Positions 1-12,910 of a stretch of DNA of 64,000 nt are shown here, piece by piece; position 1 is the first letter of the stretch; each line of letters starts with the position of its first letter. The notes beneath the pieces were generated by a model, which ran no database searches, was not told where the DNA came from, and worked only from the letters and a program-made list of their open reading frames with translations. The DNA comes from Amylostereum areolatum. Taxonomy: Eukaryota; Basidiomycota; Agaricomycetes; Russulales; Stereaceae. The DNA lies in assembly GCA_012932865.1 (NCBI GenBank), contig SAXG01000041.1, forward strand, positions 310,001 to 374,000, given 5' to 3'. The translations under genes and the position numbers were made by a program.

Positions 1-1095
1 GATGACAACAGGGTTTCCCTTCGTCGCCTGGGCAAAGCATACGACAGAAATTCACGCATAGTACTCGAAGAACACGAGGACTGGATCGTGTGTACCCTCT
101 TCACGCACGACGGAAAGTATCTCATCACCGGTTCGTATGACGGCAGTCTCCGTATCTGGGACCGTAACATGCCAGACCCACGCCAGCTCTCCGTCCATCA
201 GAACAAGGGCTTACGAGCCCTCGCAATATCCCCTACCAGCCTCCAGATTGCATGGGCTCTGGCCGACAATACTATCCGTCTGTATGATATCGACGGAGAC
301 GCAAAATTGACACACGTCCAGACTTTGCACGGTCACTCGAGCGTGGCCGACGCCGTCGCTTATTTCCCGAACGAGCCTTCCCACATTGTCTCAGGGGCGA
401 GAGATGGTACCCTCTGTATATGGGACATATCCAGGGAAGAGGCCTATGTAGGTCCATTCGTGGCGCATGCAGGCTCAACGCTGGCCGTCGCGGTCACGCC
501 AGATGGCAGCTGCATCGTCTCAGCTGGCGAAGATGGCAAGATATGCCTCTGGGATGCCAAGACCGGCGACGCGCTGCTCCCAGTCCTCGTAGGACACTCG
601 GAACTGGTGCATTGTATCCACGTCTCCCAAGACGGATCCCAAATCATCTCGGGCTCCCGCGATGAGACCATCCGAATCTGGGACCGTGCGTCCGGAGAAC
701 AGCTGTGCCCGCCTTTGCGCGGACATAAGGGCGCGGTGCTAGCTCTCGCCGTCTCCGCAGATGAGAAGCTCCTGGTCTCTGGGGGCGCGGACCACACCGT
801 CGCACTCTGGAACGTCGACTTCACTCGCGAGATGAGGTGGCCGGAGGTGTCAGAGCACACGATGGTCGGGTCCGTATCTGTGTGCGCTACTGACAATGAA
901 GGGATGATACAAGAGAGAGCCGATATGGAAGACGGGTGGGTAACACACAATAGCGATAAGCTGTTCTGGGTGCCACCGCCGTTGAGGAAAGGACTCTGTC
1001 TTCCGCCACAGGTGGGAATATTGGGTGCGCCGGAGCTGTACATCGATTTCCGGCATTTTGTACACGGGAAGGAGTGGACGCGGTGTCATAGGTAG
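1..1095 (+). CDS. WD40-repeat protein, 3' part
   Basis: The frame is open from base 1, so the gene starts outside the window. The visible ~364 residues hold about six WD40 blades (for example CIWD, CLWD, RIWD and ALWN ends of blades) followed by a non-repeat tail with WVPPPLRKGLCLPP. WD40 proteins fold as beta-propellers that scaffold protein complexes; no partner can be named. A paralog lies at 29821-31618 on the minus strand and matches along the whole length, including the tail. The paralog ends RCHKKIEEVAD, whereas here the codon after RCHR is TAG (1093-1095) and the following bases still encode a matching IEDVVE, so this copy has lost about seven terminal residues to a nonsense change. 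No intron is seen. The family is certain; the cellular role is unknown. Confidence 0.85.
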   Translation, partial: DDNRVSLRRLGKAYDRNSRIVLEEHEDWIVCTLFTHDGKYLITGSYDGSLRIWDRNMPDPRQLSVHQNKGLRALAISPTSLQIAWALADNTIRLYDIDGDAKLTHVQTLHGHSSVADAVAYFPNEPSHIVSGARDGTLCIWDISREEAYVGPFVAHAGSTLAVAVTPDGSCIVSAGEDGKICLWDAKTGDALLPVLVGHSELVHCIHVSQDGSQIISGSRDETIRIWDRASGEQLCPPLRGHKGAVLALAVSADEKLLVSGGADHTVALWNVDFTREMRWPEVSEHTMVGSVSVCATDNEGMIQERADMEDGWVTHNSDKLFWVPPPLRKGLCLPPQVGILGAPELYIDFRHFVHGKEWTRCHR

Positions 1096-2375
1096 ATCGA
1101 GGATGTAGTGGAATGAAGCTCGGTGAACATACGCATGCTGCACATTTGTCTATATCGCTACCGGAATCGGAACATGGGATGAACTCCCAGGACTACCACG
1201 GGGACGCGACGCTTCCTTATTTTGAGTAGATGAATTGGGCGCCGAACGCCTTGAACAGCGGTTCGTGCACGGCTTCGATTCGCTGGGAAGCAGGACACAT
1301 ATCGCTAGGAGCTAAGAATGAAGGCCATGCCGCCGTCAAGAATGTCGATGGCGCACTGGAACAGGATTTGGAGGGGGCGAAGGCAGGCGTCCGTGTCTGG
1401 GGTAGGGGGGGTACTTGAGGCTATGGGTCGGCTGCTTGAGCGCGGTCTGGGACTTCCAGAATACCTTGATGTTCAGTTCGGCCGCTGGGGTTGTAAGACG
1501 ATATGGCGCCTGTGCAAGGCAGCCGGTGAGGGACGCTTGTTCGGGGATGGGAGGTCGGGCGAAGGGCGAGCGCTTACCACCCGAAGCACCTGTCGATTCC
1601 GAGGGACGTAAGCTCAAATTTTTAAAAAATGGGGGCATGGTAGGCGGGGTATGAGAGGGAAACGAGGTCGAGAGGAGGAGGAAGACAGTGACGAAAGAGA
1701 AGGCTTACGCGCCGTCGAAATCCACCGATCGCCATCTGCGCCCGACTTCTCCAAATATCCTCCCAAACATGACCGTGTTCGAACCGGGACGTGCGACGGA
1801 GCGCGCGCGCACGACGGTGCTGCATATATTCTGCAGTGACAGTGACGCCGAAGACGGGATTATCTTGAGATGGGTCGAGGGCGCTCCGTCGAGGTGGACG
1901 CTTTCCGTTCCGTTGGAGATGGACGAGGGCTCAGGACATGCAGGGGCGACGTTGGGCGGGAATTGAACGTGCGCTCGAGGCGCACGCCCACCGGCGAACG
2001 GTGCTCGCGGAGGGGCCTTGCAAGACATCCCCGGGTGGTCGCCCTCGACAAGACGTCATAAACGAGAACACACCGAACGCAAATCCGTTCACGTACCGTA
2101 CCGTCCTTCACGAGGCTTGACGCGCCCGCTCGAGCGATCGCGGACGACGACGTCGATGCGGAGACAGCATGCCCGCGAAACGCGAGTGATTGCTTACGAC
2201 GCCGGCGGGGTGTAGAGGATCTTCGCGTTCGGCATCTCCTCTGGCTCGCACGCTCGAAGTTGATTTGGGAGGCGTTTCATGAACCCAATAGTGAGTAGAC
2301 GAATGAGGGCGATGATCCGAGCCTCGAGGGCCTTCAAGCAGATGGGAAAGACCTTCCATTTTGGGATTTTCGCAA
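1096..2375. other. Intergenic, no recognisable gene
   Basis: GC-rich sequence with several short open frames of up to ~107 codons on both strands. None shows a recognisable domain or a believable splice pattern. It probably contains the 3' UTR of the WD40 gene. Confidence 0.5.
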
Positions 2376-2383
2376 CGTCGACC

Positions 2384-3106
2384 AGGCCCCCCCCCTAATG
2401 CCCATAACAGTTATATCCAAATGCCGACGGAACTGGTCGAAATTCTGGCCTCATCTCCGATCCGAGCGCGGACGGAAGGGCCAAAATTCGGGCGAATGTT
2501 GCATCCAAAGTGCGGACGGAAGGGGTCCGTCTGACACGAGGTCCGATCCGCATGCGGACGGACACTTGAGGGGACTGGGTGAAACCTCCGGTGTCTCGAC
2601 CGCCCGCGGCGATGATAGGTCTGTCAACGAGTTCTCTGTGACAGGTACTAGGGGTGGCAGTTCCTCTGTGAGGTCGCGATGTGCGAGAATACACAGTGTG
2701 AGGATTGTAGGTGTCCGCAAAAATCTCCCTCCGTGCTCGAAATGATCGACTACCGCAAAATACATATTAAGTATTGTGTATCATGTGCTATGTACTGTAC
2801 AATTTTATAAACTAGAGAGTACGGGCAATGAATCTACACTGTGAAGCTCTGGTTCTGAAGCGGCGCTGGCGTGGTGGTCCAAATCATGCAGACAGGTGCT
2901 GCTTGTGAGGTGGTATCCTCCAATGCGGACGGACAAAGGTCCATCCTATCTTGTATCCCGAATGCGGACGGGATCGGCCAAAAAACGGAGGCCATATCCA
3001 TATCGCTGACGGAAGCCGGCAAAATCTGCCAAAATGTGTGCTGACGGAAGTACCAAAAGTTCAGGATTTTCGGATATAACCATTATGGGCATTAGGGGGG
3101 GGGCCT
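2384..3106. mobile_element. Non-autonomous TIR DNA transposon (MITE-like)
   Basis: This 723-bp element is flanked by identical 8-bp direct repeats CGTCGACC (2376-2383 and 3107-3114). Its ends are inverted repeats of about 35 bp starting AGGCCCCCCCCCTAATGCCC, with two mismatches near position 25. No transposase frame is present. The interior holds about eight copies of a CGGACGGA-type motif, all in the same orientation and clustered towards both ends (near 2424, 2470, 2510, 2550, 2923, 2962, 3006, 3036), as expected of sub-terminal transposase binding sites. An 8-bp duplication fits hAT or KDZ-type transposases; the family cannot be settled here. The right end is 163 bp upstream of the NHX1 start codon, so the element probably lies in that gene's promoter or 5' UTR. 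Confidence 0.88.
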
Positions 3107-3268
3107 CGTCGACCGCGTCGTGGATTGGCCCTGGCCGACCCTTCGTCCCAGCCATCGCAACTGACCCGACTCGCGAGGCACTCGCGCCCCCAACCACCCC
3201 GTATACATCCTCAGGCAGGACTCGGCTCACGCTCACAACCAAGTCCCCGCCGTTCTCCCCCTCTCGCC

Positions 3269-5667
3269 ATGTCCATACACGTCGGCATCGTCGCCCCAGC
3301 CGCAGTGGCAGCGCCCTCCGCCACCCCCGTCGCTGAAGAAGAAGAGTTCTATTCCTCTTGGTCGCTCTTCCTTGTCTGCATGCTTCTTGTCCTGTCCCTT
3401 TGGACCTCCTACTACCTCCAAATCAAACGCATACGCGCCGTGCACGAGACGCTGGTGTCTATCGTCGCGGGCATGATCGTAGGCTTCATCGTACGGCTTG
3501 CGCCGGGGCACCTCATTCGCGAAATGCTGGTGAGTTTTTCCTTTGGCCTGGTGGGTTGCCTGGAGTGGGGAAATGCTGGAGGTAGATGCGCGCGGGGACG
3601 GCGCGGACGGCGCGCTCGTGGGGAGGCGGAGGGCGGGGTTACGTGTCATCGTCGGCGCTCGATGTCCTTGGATCGAAGAACTGACGGTTGCTGTCCACAG
3701 ACGTTCAAACACACGCTCTTCTTCAACCTGCTCCTTCCGCCCATCATCCTCAACTCCGGCTACGAGCTCAAGCAGGTCCGTCTCCCAGCCCGCATATCGC
3801 CCGCATCGCTGACCCCCCGCGTTTTAGGAGAACTTTTTCCGCAACTTTGGTTCGATATTGACCTTTGCGTTCCTCGGGACGTTCATCTCCGCCGTCGGCA
3901 TCGGGTACGCACCTCCCGCCTCTGTCTGGCGCGGAATCTGATCACCTGCAGGACAGTGTGCTTGTCTATCTCTACTCCTTCCTCGGCCTCGAGTCCGTCG
4001 ACCTCCCCCTGATTGAATGCCTCATCTTCGGCACCACTCTCTCCGCCACCGACCCCGTCACCATCCTCTCCATCTTCAATCAGTACAAGGTCGACCCCAA
4101 GCTCTACACCGTCATCTTCGGCGAGAGTCTGCTGAACGACGCCGTCAGCATCGTCATGTACGAGTACGTCCGCGTTTCTCCGCCCTTTTCTGCGGTGCGT
4201 GGCTGACGAAGGGCTAGGACGCTGACGCAGTTCCACGGCGCGGAGGTCTACCTCTCCTCCCTCTTCACCGGCACCGGCATCTTCCTGCTGTCATTCAGCG
4301 TCTCCATGGCCCTCGGCGTCGCCTTTGGCCTCGCCATGTCCCTCATCCTCAAACACTCCTCCCTGTCCCTCTATCCCGCCATCGAGTCCTGCCTCGTCGC
4401 CCTCTCCGCCTACACCTGCTACTTCTTCTCCAACGGCATGTCCATGTCCGGCATCGTCTCCCTCCTCTTCTGCGGCATCACGCTCAAGCACTACGCCTAC
4501 CACACCATGTCCCGCCGCACCCAGCGCACCACCAAGTACATCTTCGCCACCCTCGCCCAGCTCTCCGAGAACTTCATCTTCATCTACCTCGGCCTCTCCC
4601 TCTTCACCAGCCCGCCCTCCTCCGAAAAAGTCACCAACTACGTCAAGCCGCTCTTCATCGCCGTCACCACCGTCGCCGTCATCTTCACCCGCTACGCCGC
4701 CGTCTTCCCCCTCGCCGAGGCCATCAACCTCTTCCACCGGCACGCGCGCGGCCAGCGCACGGACGAGCTCCCGCACTCGTACCAGATGATGCTCTTCTGG
4801 GCCGGCCTCCGCGGCGCGGTCGGCGTCGCGCTCGCCGCGGGCTTCCAGGGCGAGAACGCGCAGACGCTGCGGACGACGGTGCTCGTCGTCGTCGTGCTCA
4901 CCGTCGTCGTCTTCGGCGGCACGACCGCGCGCATGCTCGAGGTGCTCGGGATCCGGACCGGCGTCGAGGACGAGGCGGCGGAGGACTCGGACGAGGAGGA
5001 CGCGCCCGCCGCCCGCCCGTGGTACATGGCCGGCCGCGGGGGCAGGTGGGACGAGCCCCCGCCGTCGCGCACGCCCTCGGCGCAGCAGTTCCCCGCGTAT
5101 GGCGGGCGGCGGGGCCCGAGCGCGGCCGCGTGGAACTACAACCACCAGCCGCAGGGCGGCGGCGGCGGCGGGATGATGTCGCCCATGCGCTCCGCCTCCG
5201 TCTTCTCCGCCGCCTCGAGCGAGGACTACGACTCGGACGGGGGCGAGGTCCTCCCGCTCGCGTCCACGTCCGCCGCGGGCCGTCGCGCGGTCGCGGTCGA
5301 GCCCGCGCCGCCGGCGGGCGAGGACTCGAAGTGGTTCCAGGCGATCGACGAGCGGTACCTGCTCCCGCTCTTCTCGAACGCGACCGCCAGTCGGACGTTC
5401 CACGCGCGCCGGGCGCGACGGTCCGCCGCGTATCTGAACGGCACCGGCGCGGGCGCGGGCGCGGAGCTGGGCGCGGTGTTTGGGGAGGGCGAGGGCGGAG
5501 AGGGCGAGGAGGGCGAGGGGGACGAGGTGGAGCTTGGGGCGCCGATGCGGAGCGCCGCGAGGGGGGGCGGGAACGCCTCGGGGAGGAATACGCCCGGGCT
5601 GGGGGAGGGACGGGCGGAGAGGGGGCTTTCGACGCCCGGGTTGAGGAAGGACAGTGGCGGGGTGTAG
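3269..5667 (+). CDS. NHX1: Endosomal/vacuolar Na+(K+)/H+ exchanger (NHX1/CPA1 family)
   Basis: Five exons: 3269-3529, 3701-3775, 3828-3904, 3957-4163, 4218-5667, all phase-consistent, giving 689 aa. The multi-pass N-terminal part carries the CPA1 signature FFNLLLPPIILNSGYEL (residues ~92-108, the amiloride-site region) and the conserved GESLLNDAVSIVMYE in the transport core, followed by further membrane helices up to about residue 425. These mark the organellar NHE6/7/9-NHX1 branch, which exchanges luminal H+ for Na+ or K+ and sets endosome/vacuole pH. The ~260-residue tail is hydrophilic, rich in Gly, Ala, Asp/Glu and Ser, and poorly conserved, with very high GC. Length is slightly above yeast Nhx1. 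Intron 3 uses an acceptor ending GGACAG at 3956; the nearer CTGCAG acceptor would break the frame. The start is the first ATG of the open frame. Confidence 0.93.
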
Positions 5668-8518
5668 GGTAAACGTGTGTTATTTTGTTTCGTTTGTTTG
5701 TTTGTTGAGTATGGGAATCCCACATCTTTTTCTGCTCTTTTTTGGCTACTTGGGGGCCCGGGTGCAGGGGGATTGGGAGGGGTAGGGTCGGGGTCGCTCG
5801 GCGTCGAGTTCGAGTGGGGACCTTTGGCAAGCTCGACGCGATTGAACGGCTTCCGGTGACCACGGTATCGACTGCTTGTTCGCGACTGAAGCTCGCAAGT
5901 CAGCACACACCAATTTCGTACGAGTCTTGTGCGGGTGTTTGAGGTGTTGTCTCTGTCAACGGGAGACCGGCAGATGGACGCGCGGGAAAGGCACGAAGCT
6001 TCGCGGGCGTGGTGCCCGCAACTGTTTGGTGAGCACGACTGGATCCCGGGATGGAACCGATGGTATGGATGGTGGATGCGTCTCCGAGCGAGCGCTGAGC
6101 CAGTGAAACTGTGAATCCCGTACTGGCATTGCATATTGAACAGGCACTCGAGTGGTGCTTGGTGGCACATATCGAGTAGTACAAGTATTACGCACCATTC
6201 GCCGTCCGCCGCGACGCCGCCCCCTCGACATCCAGAAAGCGCCCCCCTTCGGCGAGAGCTGTCAGAGCACCGACGAAGCTTCCTACCGACACGAGCTTGT
6301 TCGACTGAGAACGAACAGGTAACGGTGAGACATCCCCGGGCCGGCGCCTCTCCGAGGACCTTCGCTTCGCTTCCTCCTTCCAGTTCCCCGCCTCTCTGTA
6401 GTCGGCCATCTTCTGGTTCGCCGCTCCGGGTCCTGAGCGTGCATCGCGATGGCAATGCACTTGAAAGTTGAGGTCGGTCTCGTGGCCGGCCCTGAGAGGA
6501 TGGACGCTGCGTACTGATGGAGTATCATAGGGTGGGCGTCCGGGGCGAGCCTGTCAGGCTGTCTACATGGGGTCGACGAAGGGGATTTTTTGTGGGACGG
6601 ATACTGGGTGGGGCAGGGGCGCGAGTGGGCGACGGGAAGGTGCAGGGGTCCATTTTGTTTCGGAGGGACGGGCACCACTCTCGGTGGCTTGTCGGATGAC
6701 ATTTTGGGTTCCGAGTCGACGTTCAATGCGGTGCGGGGAACGGGACGGGGAGAGCCTTGGCTGGTGCCAGTGGACGCGCTTCGTTCAGGACGGGGACCAC
6801 GCCACTACGCTGTGAAGCTTGAAGCGTCGGACGAGTGTTTCCGAACCTGCGTGGTGCGACTCGGAAAGTGCGTTGACTGAACAAGAGGGCGAGTCGCTTC
6901 CCAAGTTCCTTCCGTGGATCCGACCCCTTCCACTGCGACATCTCGGGGGAGGGGGGGACGCTGGAGCGCGAGGGGGAGCCTCTGCAGGGCTCAAATCGAT
7001 GTGCGACAACGCTTTGGGCCAGTGTGGATCTCCGGATACCGAACGTCGAGCCCTGACGCAGTACGCCAGCGGCGAGTCGTCCGCCAGGCCGTCACGGCGG
7101 TCGAGTCTGCGTTTCGTGGAGTCGAGCGGGGATCAACGGTCATCGTCGAGGGTGGGTTGGGAGTCGGAGGAGACCGCCTTGAACGGATTCGCACCGCCGT
7201 CCAGTGGGGAGGCGATTCGCGGAGGAGATTGCACTGGCACCGTCTGATGGATTCACTGGCCGACACGAGCCTCGAGGGTGGCATATGACGTCTTGCCCAC
7301 CGGCGAACCATAACCCATAAACGATACCTCGCAACCTCCGGGGTCACTGCCTTCGACGACGGCGCGATGTCGATGAGGGGGTGAACGCCATTGACGCGAT
7401 ACACGTGGGGGGTTACCCGGTCTCCATTCAACTCCGCGCTTGTGGGCGTGTGCACCTCGCGAGCCGCGCTATACCGTCGGTATTCCGCCTTGTCATTCAA
7501 TGCGGGCGTACCAGGCGCCGATCTGTGCGTGCCGTGGCCATACTTAGAAGAGACGACAGACGCGGAGGAGGGCCGGGCTTCTTGGGCTTCTCGGCCGAGC
7601 CTGAGGGAGGCATTGGAGCTGCGTGAGTATGACGGGGCAGGGCTGTATGCTTACTATATAGTAACTCACCGGCTCTCCGCCAAGTTGAACATCGCTGCAT
7701 CGACTGCCAGATACTCCAGGAACCCGTGTGCGGTCTCCGTGAAAACGCCCGCAGACCTACTTTGACCCATCCGTCTCCGCTCTCCCCGGCGTAATCTCCA
7801 ATCACCACGCTGGTTCATAACGTCGCGGCGGCCGACATGCACGTCCCCCACGCACCCGCGAAACATAACGGGGCCGGAACAATGCGGCTCACCGTGGTCT
7901 GTAGGTTCTTGCTGCGAGTGGCGTATTCGGCGCCAGCTTCCGAGTTCCTGTTGAGCAGCGGGAGGTGCGCCGAAGAAGGAAGCGTGTTCGAGGACCCGGC
8001 CGACGGTGGGTGCAAGCCATGTGCATGAGAAGCGCATCGCCTAGTAGGGCAAAGGTCCCCAAAAGTTGTACTTAGAGGACATGGTATTGGTGGTGAAGGG
8101 ATAGATAAGGATTTTGACCCTGATCAAGTATCCGTTCATGAGGCGTTCACCGCGCCTGAGTTATGCACTTCGTAGCACTCCGCACTTGCTGGCGCAATAC
8201 GAACGCTCGTTGTCGGTGGCGGCGGCGGCCGTGGTCAGCCGCGGAGTCGACTACCAAGGCCGGCGTCTATCGCCATGTGGGCGTCTGTCGGGATCCAACA
8301 AGCGCCCATGCTGGGCGGGGCAACGTCGTCGGGCAAAGGGCAGCAGACTCGCCAGATGCTCGCACTGTTTGAATCCCCGTTTAGACGCACGCTGCAGTGT
8401 TCAGGGACATCCAGACCCTCTACCACTTTGGTAATATCACAACATGGTATTGATGACTTCTGTACAACAACCCCGAGAGGGTAACTCAACGTACAACACA
8501 CCCAACAAAGCCCAAAAT
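5668..8518. other. Intergenic, no recognisable gene
   Basis: 2.85 kb between the convergent NHX1 and EF-1beta genes. Open frames of up to 169 codons exist on both strands (for example 6991-7500 minus), but their translations are Arg/Ser/Pro-rich shadows without domains. The ends will contain the two 3' UTRs. I see no RNA gene. Confidence 0.5.
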
Positions 8519-9552
8519 CTACAACTCTAGAACCAAAAATCAACATCAAGCAACGACGAAAAGAGTCCATCGACGTACTTTGCATGGCAGCGATGTCCGA
8601 GCTCTGAACGTAGTCTGCAAACTCGTCGGCAAGCTTCTCCTGGAGATCGTCGAGCGAGACGAGCTCATCCTCTGCAGTGTACACGTCAGAATGGGAGAGC
8701 GGGCGCGAGAACGTGAAATGAACCCACCCACGACAAGCGTGATCTGGAGCTTCTTGATACCGTATCCGATGGCGACGAGCTTGCTCGCACCCCAGACGAG
8801 ACCCTCCTGCTCGACGGACCGAACGGAAGCCTCAAGCGCGGCCATATCCGTCTCGTCGTCCCAAGGCTTGACATCCAACGTCACGACGGACTATCGGCCC
8901 ACGATCAGTGCACCGATCGACGAAAAAAGAGAGAGGGTCGAAACACACCTTGGCAGCCGCCTTGGGCTTCCCAGCCTTCTTTGCGTTGTAGGCGGCGACA
9001 CGCTCGGCCTTGACACGCTCAGCCTCCGCGTCCTCCTCCTCGTCGTCGGACCCGAAGAGATCGACGTCATCATCATCGTCAGCCGCCGCGGGAGCAGCAG
9101 CTGCGGGGGCAGCGGCGGCAGTGAAGGCTTCTCCTGCCTTGCTCGATCCGGGCAGGCTGTCGAACTCGGAGGTGTACGACTTGATGTGAGCGTACCAGCG
9201 AGCGGCATGGGGAGAGGTGGACGCGTCGGGGACACCGGTAAGCGCCTTAAAGACGTGGACGTCGGCCTGAGAAGGCGTGTACCTGCGAGGACGAGCGATC
9301 GCGTGAGTGTCGGGCATCGATAGGGTTTTCAGAACGATGTCAATGGTGAGAGGGGTGATCAGAGGGCTACAGAAGAGTAGGTGTCGGCAGGGTGTGCAGC
9401 GGTGTCTAGTCGCTTCTTGGAAACACGGACCATAGCGAAAAATCATCACGAAAAAAGAGGCTGGGTGGCGTTGGATGAGCGGGAAATGCTTACCCCTCGA
9501 CGTAGGACCTTGCGGCGAGGTGAGACTCGAGTTTTGCGAGGTCGAAAGACAT
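8519..9552 (-). CDS. EFB1: Translation elongation factor 1-beta (eEF1B-alpha, GDP/GTP exchange subunit)
   Basis: Five exons on the minus strand: 9494-9552, 8949-9282, 8728-8890, 8579-8671, 8519-8526; 218 aa. The protein recharges eEF1A with GTP during elongation. The N-terminal helical domain ([20 protein letters not shown], then [10 protein letters not shown]) is followed by an Ala-rich linker and the acidic [17 protein letters not shown] segment with the usual CK2-type serine. The C-terminal exchange domain shows [10 protein letters not shown], the GIKKLQI strand and the family terminus DIAAMQKL. The last exon is only 8 nt (AG TTG TAG) and is recognised because it supplies the invariant final Lys-Leu. 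All introns are 48-212 nt GT-AG. Length is typical for fungal eEF1B-alpha. Confidence 0.96.
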
Positions 9553-12500
9553 TTTTCGTGTGGTGGGGAGGAGGACGATGGAGGAAGGAGAGAGAGATCG
9601 ATGGCCTTGGTCGCGAAAATTGAAAATTTTATTGATGACAATCACGTGACAGGGGACTTGTTTTTCCTGACTCTGAGCCTCCGGGTGACGTTTCCACTTT
9701 TCCAGTGTCCTGCTCGCATTCGAGCTTGTCGCTTCGTACTCTCAAAAAAACCCAGGGCTCCACAACTGACTGACCCGACTCCTTGATCGTGGTCCAGCGA
9801 CAAGGCTCTGTTAGCGGCCACTGAGCGCGCGCTGTTCTGGTGACGCACTTGTGGCAGCGGGGATCTACCACCACGAATCTCGAGTCCCGTTTCGCTTTTT
9901 CATCTTTCATTGTTCGACAGCTCGTCATACTGCGCGGGGATCTCACCTGCCGCTTCCCTCCTCAAACAGACACATTGAACTGTGGCAGCATTCCGCCCCA
10001 TGATCAGCCCGAAGCGCGCTGCTTGCAGGTGAGCTATTCTTGTCTCCAGATCTCCACCTCGCCGCCCCGATGCTGATACTTTCCTTGCTTTCAATAAACG
10101 ACATGCCTACATACCCGCACCATTGAAGCACATGGCGACCTCGTTCAGGCGGTCGGCGCCCCGCTATGAAGCCCCCTACAGCCGCAAGTATCCGTCAAGT
10201 ATCCGGAGCTCTCGTCTTGGACACACTTTTTTTCAATCGCGTACGCATCGCGTCGATACGTTCTTTCGCCTATCCACTTATCCGGGGTCACAAGGCTCGT
10301 CCCCGACATTCATGAACAAACTTTTGCGCTGCGCATGTCCATATTGGGATTTTCTGAGCGGCGCTCCGCCGCCATTTGTCGGCCCAAACTCTGCGCTCCC
10401 TGTTTTTATATGCGCTCTTGGGAAACGCTGACGCTCGACGGCGGTATCCTTTTGTTCCTCGAGGGGGCATCAGAAGGTGCAGGCGGGGTGCAGGTAACAC
10501 GTATTCGAACCTCGGGATGCGTCATCAGACCCGTTTTCGAGGTCAAAAGAACCCGTCTTCGCGAAGCGCACACAAGGTTTTCCTACCAGATGGCTCAGAA
10601 TCCACGCGTCTGGCGGCCGTTCCTCTGTGTGAAAACCGTGACAGGACGATGCCTGATATAAACCCATATACACCACTGTTGTGAACCGACCTGCGTCAGC
10701 GGCGGCGGGGCGCTGTGTATGTTATTCGGTTTGTGGCATCGCAATCTTGCCTAATTCTGATTCTAGGATCCTGGTCGAGTCAAACGATCACCACCGTTGT
10801 CGAGGATAGACTTCTAAGTCTTTCGTGAGTGAAAGGCAGATTTCTTACGACGCGACACTTCTCATGCGGCGATATTTTATCGCCCCCGAGGACGTTTTAC
10901 CGACCCCGGCCATTGCACGCGACGGTTTGAGTCAGGTCTTTCGATTACGCTGATGCATTGGGCTGTAGGTCCGGTCGCATCGTTTCCAGTAACCCCACTC
11001 TGACAACGCCAAAATGGTACCTCCATCTTGAACAAGCTTTCCCTCGGGCGGGCTCTTTAGGTGCCAGCGTGCCTTGAAGTAGACGGAGGAGCCGCAAACG
11101 GTTTACGTATGTACCCTCTGTATTGAATGCGTGCTCACGGGGTTACACTCCAGGCAATCATTCAACGGCGTCTTGTACTCCACATGCACCTGTTCCTCAT
11201 CATATGTACAGATTCGACAAGTCGCGTTGGCCGCTTCAGTATCATACATATGTCATGACAACAGGCAAGAGACGTCTCCCGCTGTCGACGTGCATGTGCC
11301 ATGGGCACTTGTTGTGATTGAGATACTATGGGTCCTTTTCTACGTCCCCTCTACACTGGAATCCATATCTTACAGCATCTCTCCTAGTCCCTCAAAATAC
11401 AAGTTTCGTAGCCAAGAACTCGTCCGGGTGCTAAAGGCATGACAACGGATGCCGCGTAATAATCGTCCGATGTTGGCATCGTCGGCGAGGTGCGCCACCC
11501 GTTTTCAAGTGCGACCGTTATTTTATTACATATAAACAGGCGTTTAGGTTGTCAACAATCAGGATTCAATGCGCGCGATCCGAGTAGCTCGGGTGCTGCT
11601 GTATGTACATAGTCCGCCACAAAATGCGAACGCGGCCCTCTTACCAATTGGCGAGTACGAAGCCATATTGACGTGCTCTTTTGGTTCCGACACGCTGGCC
11701 TAGAAGATCCGGTGGGTCCTAGATGTTACTCAAAGCTTCTGAGGTCCGCGGTTGGATCATCGCTCGATAAGTACGACGTTCCTTTTCTGAAGGACCAGTC
11801 TTCTCCACCCGTTCGCCCCCTTTTGTCTGCGACATCTAGCGCGCGTCGTCCCCGCCGGTCCGATCATCTCTCGTCGTGACCCGAAAATAACCCTTCCTCG
11901 TCAAATCATTCGCGTGCATGCCCCGAGACGTCCGATATGGTGTGGGTTTTCACATCGAGCTTGTTCCATATACAGCGCCTCGGGCAGCCTGCCCTTCGTG
12001 TGGCGGACGGAGTTGAAATCGAGGGGTCGGAATCAATGGCGTTCGTGCCCAGCTTACGCCGGGGACCGAGCTCTCCGTCAAGCGGCGCCGCAACGTACCT
12101 TCATATACGAGCTGAGTTTCGCGGACAAGAACGAACGAATGGCCAAGACGTTCCCCCAGATCTGCTCAAGATGTACATATAGCAAAGAAAAAAATAAGAA
12201 CGCCGGCTCGAGTCGCAGCCGAAGCTTGCTCGTCGATTGCTCGCCGATCGGCGGGGGCGGGACTGGAAATGACCCTGAAATCTAATAGATTACATGCAGA
12301 CCGCGCAGCTGGCTCATCGAAGGACAACGCCGGTGGGGAGATGGCAAGATGAAACAAGCCTCGCGGTGAACTCGCCTCTCTGCCTCTGGCCTCATGCAGC
12401 AGGTTCAGGAAAAAAACAACTTCGGCGACCAAACATCTGCCCCTTCCCTCCCTGACTTCTTGATCGTCTTCTCCTCGAGGAGTCTCGAATATTCTTACGT

Positions 12501-12910
12501 CGACAGAGCTGGTTTGTAGGTGCCTTATTTCTGAGCGCCCGAGGGACGGAAATTACGCAATTTGACGCTTCTCTTCCCAACTTGAGCTGCTTCAGATGGC
12601 GTCCCGTTTTCGATCTGAGCGTCCCCGGGGAGGCCTGTGCGTGCATGGCGGTCTTTGCCTCTTCGCGCCAGGCCATCCACCCCCCCGCATCCAGGCTCTG
12701 ACATGACCATCAATTCCGCTCGTCGCTGCTCGAACACCAAACTTTCGTACCACCGTTCCCGTCTCCGTCAGGGCGCTTTCACCTCTTCTCTCCACCATCC
12801 GTGCAACGTCACCGTCAAACGCAAGACGCCGCGCCTCATTTTGAATGCACTGTAACAACCCCAGTCCTTTATAACGCACTCTAACCGGTCCACGGCCTGC
12901 TTTCTCCAAT
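9553..12910. other. Long intergenic region, no recognisable gene
   Basis: 3.36 kb upstream of both the EF-1beta gene (minus) and the first F-box gene (plus), so it must contain two divergent promoters. Open frames are short (at most ~142 codons) and lack domains. Base composition is less GC-rich than the flanking genes. A tRNA-like TTCGAAC near 10506 has no matching arms. Confidence 0.5.

Noticed and set aside
4291..5403. 370-codon minus-strand open frame opposite NHX1
   Set aside because: Gly/Glu/Asp/Arg-rich shadow caused by high third-position GC of the exchanger gene.
10486..10530. Possible tRNA T-arm (TTCGAAC)
   Set aside because: Flanking pentamers do not pair and no anticodon arm or acceptor stem is found upstream.
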